Source: Sweltsa coloradensis
Taxonomy: Eukaryota; Arthropoda; Insecta; Plecoptera; Chloroperlidae
Length of the DNA: 64,000 nucleotides
Assembly (NCBI GenBank): GCA_024449915.1
Contig: JAMZAV010000361.1
Span: forward strand, 124,001-188,000
Direction of reading: 5' to 3'
Of the stretch, positions 59,188 through 64,000 are shown piece by piece. Below the pieces are notes generated by a model. It saw only the letters and a list, made by a program, of their open reading frames with translations. It searched no databases and was not told the DNA's origin. Within the stretch, counting starts at the first letter, position 1. Every line of letters starts with the position of its first letter. Both the position numbers and the translations under genes were made by a program.

Positions 59188-60094
59188 ACTAGGAATACGC
59201 CAAAGTCGTGTGAACCAAGGTCCCCTGTATCTACTCCTGGCGGAGGTTTTGCGAACTCGTGATCGGCCTGTGCGCGGCAGCGAAGCCTAGCGGAAATCTA
59301 GCGGACCTTGGAGTGAACGAGTCATTGTGTTGAGTACCCGGGAACATTTGCATTTAAGTTGATTGAAATAATAATATATGGTTCAGATGATAGGGTTTTG
59401 AGTTGGTAAGAGCCACAATGCGCCACTCTAGCCTATATGATAGGCTTGGGAGGAAGAACCATGCTAGATCCAGCCTTATGTAGGGGGAGGAAATGGAATG
59501 TTACCGGGTACTTAACACATTACTCGCTCACTTGTCTAACAACGACTTTAGCATTTTACTAGTCTAGTTGGCTGTACCCAAGAATGTTGGAAACCCGCGG
59601 GTTCAAATAACGGTCGGGATAGATTTGTTTATTTCTGGATTATTTTATTATTTCTGGAAAATAATAGAACATGTTTTTGAAATGCATACTATACAATACA
59701 ATGTAAATATAGCTAGTACGAAATACGAATAATAATTGCAAGGTTTACTCAATCTCCCAGATGAATTTTGGGTAACCTTTAGCGTGCAACATTCGATACG
59801 TGCACCTTGGTCACTGCATGCAAACATGATTTGTTAAAAACGATTTTTTTCATCAACAAATAACATATAGTCGCTTGATTAAATGTGACATTCTCAGCCT
59901 ATTTATTTTATTGTGAGTTTAAATCGTAACAGATTTTGCTCAAAATGTTAACTACATACTAAATACTTGTACCGGATGTCTGTTTAAAATTTCAGCTCGA
60001 TCTGTTTAGCCGTTTGGCCGTTCTGCAGCTGCAGTCACTCGCAGTCAAAATCAAATCTAGTCCATTTGAGTTGCGTTATACCCTCGTCTAATTA
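59188..60094 (-). mobile_element. Composite fold-back element D, copy 2 (inverted)
   Basis: The reverse complement of copy 1. The fold-back is at 59188-59570, then TCTAGTTGGCTGTACCC, the region with GTTTACTCAATCTCCCAG, then CGGATGTCTGTTTAAAATTT and an end at CCCTCGTCTAATTA. One inverted repeat is split by a 98-bp insertion (59215-59312). Confidence 0.7.
59215..59312. mobile_element. Small nested TIR element with 5-bp target duplication
   Basis: Ends CCAAGGTCC (59215-59223) and GGACCTTGG (59303-59311) are perfect 9-bp inverted repeats. GTGAA flanks both sides (59210-59214 and 59313-59317). It interrupts the inverted repeat of element D copy 2, where copies 1 and 3 run through uninterrupted. 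Confidence 0.6.
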
Positions 60095-63000
60095 CAAAAT
60101 ATTTCATTGTGTTTTGAAGACTTTAAAAACAATATTTTGTAAAATATACATACAACAAATATTTTAGATTTTAAAACTACCTGGCCATAAATCGGAAATA
60201 AGTGCATTTTGATTTATCTTTCAAAATGAAAAAAAAATCACTTCAATGTCGCGTTATTTTTCGCTCCTTTCTATAATCATTCAGCAAACGATAATTATTA
60301 TGACAACGTGTAACGTTTGATGCAACGTACAACACTGAATCTAAATTAAAAACCAATGTAAGTTTTGAAATCTCAATAGTATGTTGAACAAAATGATAAA
60401 TCAATGGTGTGAAGTTATCCTATCCTAATCGTAGTGGATTTTCAAGGAGAACAAATGGTTTGGTTGGCTTCTCTAAAGTATAATGTGATGCAGATTGAAT
60501 GAGGCTGTGTAAAGAGAACGGAACGAGATTTACTACCAACCGCGCATGTCTCTAATCAAACGCTCACGGAATCCCAAGTCTAGGCAACTAGGGTTGGCGT
60601 AGAATCTGTTATTATTCAAGTCAAATGCAAATCATGCTTTTACGTCACTAACAACTATATGCTCTAGCACATTTAAATGGTATATTTGACTACGAAATCC
60701 GACGAAGATGACTACGACGGATACGAAATCCAGATAATAATTTATGACAGATTCTGTGAATTGTAAGTGTAAAACATGGTTTTAAATTTAGGTTGTTACC
60801 AATTTGAGATTGGATCAATGTAATTTTATAGTTTGTGACTATTAATCGTTATGTTTCCGCATTTAAAAAAAAACTAAACTCTTCCCTATTTGTATAGGAC
60901 TTATCTTTCGGATACAAGGTTATGTACTTCAAGACGTTACCGGTACTGAAAATATTATTCACATTTACTATTTATTATTGTACCGTTGTTCAAGTTGAAT
61001 TAATGTATGTTTTTATTTTACATAGAATTTCTCATAGATAAACAAAATGTTTGAATCAGTGTCTTAGATGTTGATTTGGCTTTAATTATAATTGTTGTGT
61101 ATACGCCGATATCACACCGAGGTAGGGGTATAGTTCGTTGTCCATGTGCATGCACTATAGGTTCAAGATTAACTCCGCGGTTTAGGCTGGGGGGTTAAAC
61201 TTAGGAAATCGATTGTTATGTGGAATAAAAACACAACTTCTAAACGGGGACTTTGGAAATATAACTGCAACGAGGCGCATAATAAATTATTTTAGTATTT
61301 ATCCGCTATAAATAAGTTCTTGTGAGTGGTACGGTGTGTTCAGACGAGAATACTTATCAATGTGTTTTAACTATAAGACATTATCTCTGATGTGAACATG
61401 GAGGTGCATAATGAGGGCTAAGAGCTAAGTGATGGACGACCCTCGTATCATATTCTAAGTTACAACACGTAGTCCATGTCCTATAAGACGGTAAGAACAA
61501 TGTCGCTCGAATGTTAGGTCATATAAGATCAATGCTAATTGTTGTATCTACTGTGAGGCTTGACCTGACACTAAAATAAGAGCTTCATGAGCTATAATTA
61601 TACAAGACAGGCAGTAAAAATCAAATATTGTTTACCGGCACCACCGCTTGCGAATAACAATGTATACAACAAATTTTGGTGTTACACAAAAAAGTATATA
61701 GTACCTTTTAAACTCATTAGAAATGACATTATTTTTAATAACTAAAGAGCTGCTCTTAGTACACATGCTATTATGTAGAATTTGCAACATCCAACTGACA
61801 AATAAGTGCCAGAAGGAAAGTTTGGTAAATATACTAAACGCCACACAGTAAATTGTTAGGCCTACATAATATGCATTTTATTAGGAATTTAATTAAAGTG
61901 GTCATGGGTTTTAATATTTTTGTTGAATGCCCAAAATTATAAATATAAAGTAATTTTATGTTGGTTTCATGAGGGAGATGAACAGTGGGACCAGCTGGTG
62001 ACAAAGTGAGGCTTTGGGAAGACAGGGAAGAGTGGAGTAAATTAGTGGAGAGGCAGATGCAAAGTAAGATGAACTAGAGCTTGCAAACCTCGGCAATAAG
62101 GGTTTCATTCCCTAGATATCTGAGTAAAACACCACTCAACCCATCGTCGTCGGAAACGAGTTCAACGTAAGTATTATTATATCGAAGCCTTTTACTTGTT
62201 CGTCTGATTGTATTATGTATTTGGCTATGTTTTAATGTAACCGTTAATTAATATATAATAAAAAAAGAACTTTCGCATACAACTTATCATTCGGAAAGTA
62301 CTTTTTCAACCATCCACTAAAGTTTTGAAAATAAATATATGTATAACGAGTCAAATAGGATAAGCGTAAAAAAGTGCTTTGATCAGCTCAAATCTCCCAA
62401 AAATAACTTCATTGGTTCACATTGTCACAATAATTTAAACTGAGGTGTTTTATTTTTGTGTGCGCCAAGGAAACTAGAAATCGATGGATTTAACAGATGA
62501 AAGTCGGACGAAAATTGAAAAACTACCTTCTACAAAAGTCCAGGCTGGCAAATGTTGCCAAGAGAATGTATAATATACGATGTGTGTGTAGGATAGTACA
62601 GCGTGGAGGCTACTCGCCTGCGATGTTAAATAATACAGGATAAAAGTCGTGAGTGTGTTTCTGTATAAAAGTTTGTTTACTCTTGCTTATGGATTATTTA
62701 GAGCTGCCCCTCTTTGGTTTTCTCCAGGGGGTATCCACCCAGGAGTGGATTGAGAGTAAATACAAACATACATTTATTTATTGATTTATTGATTTCTTTG
62801 ATGATATATCAAACAAAAGTGTTTTAGGCTGACTATCGACCAGCCGAGCCGAATAGGCTGACTATCGACCAGCCAGGACGGTTGGTAAGTGATGCGCTGA
62901 ATAAACCACCAACATCAACCAATATTTAGTATTATATTTGAGTATAAAAGTTCATTGAAAGGTGAAATTAATGCTCCAGAAGAAGCAAGTTTCATTTCAA

Positions 63001-64000
63001 AATTCAACACAATTTATAGAGAGATATTGTGATTGATGTACAAGTACAATATTCGTTGAAATAGGCTCCTATACTCTCTCCCCCCCCCCCCACCTCCTAT
63101 ACCCAATCTTTAATGTGTTGTGTTATTCCAATCCGGCTCATTAGAAGAAAATACATCACTCCTCATTATCACATTCGTTAATGACTCGGTCACAGCCCAG
63201 TAGTCATTATATCGATATGATGCTGTCACAGCCAGTCTAGGCATTACGTTTGAAGTCGGTGTGAACTCTAATTCTCCAGTTTATATTATGGTTGACCCTA
63301 GGTTGAACTAGAAATGTAGTATTATAATACGTTACACATGAGGTGTTTACTAATTGAAAAAGTATCTAATTTTTTTAATAATGCAATATCTTAATGAGTT
63401 AAGGACCCGATATTATGCATCACTTTTCTGCCCAATTTTGTTATGGGCGATATATTTTAAAGACGTCTCAAATATTGATTTATCAACATTGTTTCTAGTC
63501 AATCAGTAAGCCCAAACATTTTGTAAAAGCCTTAGTAAAAGTAAAAACTTTTGCAGCGTCTCGATACAAGAAGTTAAGGTGTAACAATAGGTACTAGTTT
63601 TAATAAATATTTGCCGACGATGAATTTAGTGCATGCAATGTATCTTGACTCCATTCAAATCATTTCATGTCATGTTCATGCTGTAATGTCTCCTAATTGG
63701 AATAACTAACATACACGTCCCTCATCCTTTTGATCTATCTCCCAGTCCTATTCATACACGGTCTCCTGCTCCTCACATCCACACACACCGCACATAGCAT
63801 CATTACCATCCACTCAGACTTCGCTCTCTCTGTGCGAACTACGTCTCTTGCCCTAGCAGAGTCATCACGAAGTACGTTTAACATACGTCAAAAGCGTGAA
63901 TCTGACGACAGAGGACAGTGCCGCAGGGGACAAGACGACGACATGGTTCAGATGGCTTGATTGGATTTACTGGACTGGAAAATCTGTTGCTGGATCAATA
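60095..64000. other. Gene-poor right end
   Basis: AT-rich with a C-run at 63083-63093. The last 280 bases (from about 63720) are more GC-rich and open in one forward frame (63730-63960, no ATG at its start, LPVLFIHGLLLLTSTHTAHS near the beginning). I do not recognise it; it may be an exon edge or a repeat. Confidence 0.35.
62826..62874 (+). repeat. Two direct 20-bp repeats, period 29
   Basis: AGGCTGACTATCGACCAGCC at 62826-62845 and again, identical, at 62855-62874. Isolated. Confidence 0.85.

Noticed and set aside
1..64000. Endogenous virus or LTR retrotransposon
   Set aside because: No protease, integrase, capsid or long terminal repeat signature was found; the only reverse-transcriptase traces are non-LTR C-terminal ends.

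Overview
This window looks like AT-rich nuclear DNA from an invertebrate animal. Genes are split by introns of several kilobases, with good splice signals (GTATGT, GTAAGC and pyrimidine-rich-AG). Microsatellites are abundant, and there is a dense load of short interspersed elements, fold-back MITEs and degraded non-LTR retrotransposon ends. Nothing in it is bacterial, plasmid-borne or viral. The repeat style and the gene families would fit a mollusc or another lophotrochozoan, but that placement is an inference with low confidence.

Two genes can be supported, both on the minus strand. The first is the 3' part of a class A G-protein-coupled receptor that resembles prostanoid receptors. It is spread over three exons: 23896-24079 (TM4, second extracellular loop, start of TM5), 20061-20311 (TM5 to TM6) and 8619-8909 (extracellular loop 3, TM7, tail, stop). 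Splice phases agree at both junctions. I recognise no exons for TM1-TM3 anywhere in the window. The second gene is a single uninterrupted reading frame at 57404-58990. It encodes a 528-residue secreted or surface protein with a signal peptide, a Ser/Glu/Thr-rich repeat region and a mesothelin/stereocilin-like helical repeat domain. An AATAAA lies just after its stop.

The most striking structure is a tandem array at 23904-25008. The TM4-TM5 exon of the receptor is followed upstream by four further copies, spaced 220, 220, 220 and 215 bp apart. Their exon parts look identical by eye. Every extra copy keeps a splice acceptor but has lost the last bases of the exon and the true donor. The breakpoints sit in a 10-bp near-match between exon and upstream intron, so the mechanism of duplication can be read directly.

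The rest is repeats. Region 1-8380 has a LINE end, a tRNA-headed SINE, a fold-back element (3109-3996) and an inverted pair of tRNA-like elements (6047-6425). The 11-kb second visible receptor intron (8910-20060) holds a SINE broken by a hAT-like MITE, several copies of an element ending in ACCCGGCACCTCCACC, and one arm of a large inverted repeat. Region 25010-57385 has no recognisable gene. It carries a second LINE end, at least seven SINE copies on the same strand, two tandem-repeat-bearing MITEs, a near-perfect 43-bp-arm palindrome with a tRNA-like core, and a block of homopolymer-rich, perhaps poorly polished sequence (about 37200-40830). Region 59000-64000 holds an inverted copy of the 3.1-kb element, split by a small nested element with a 5-bp target duplication. 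No CRISPR, rRNA or convincing functional tRNA gene was seen.
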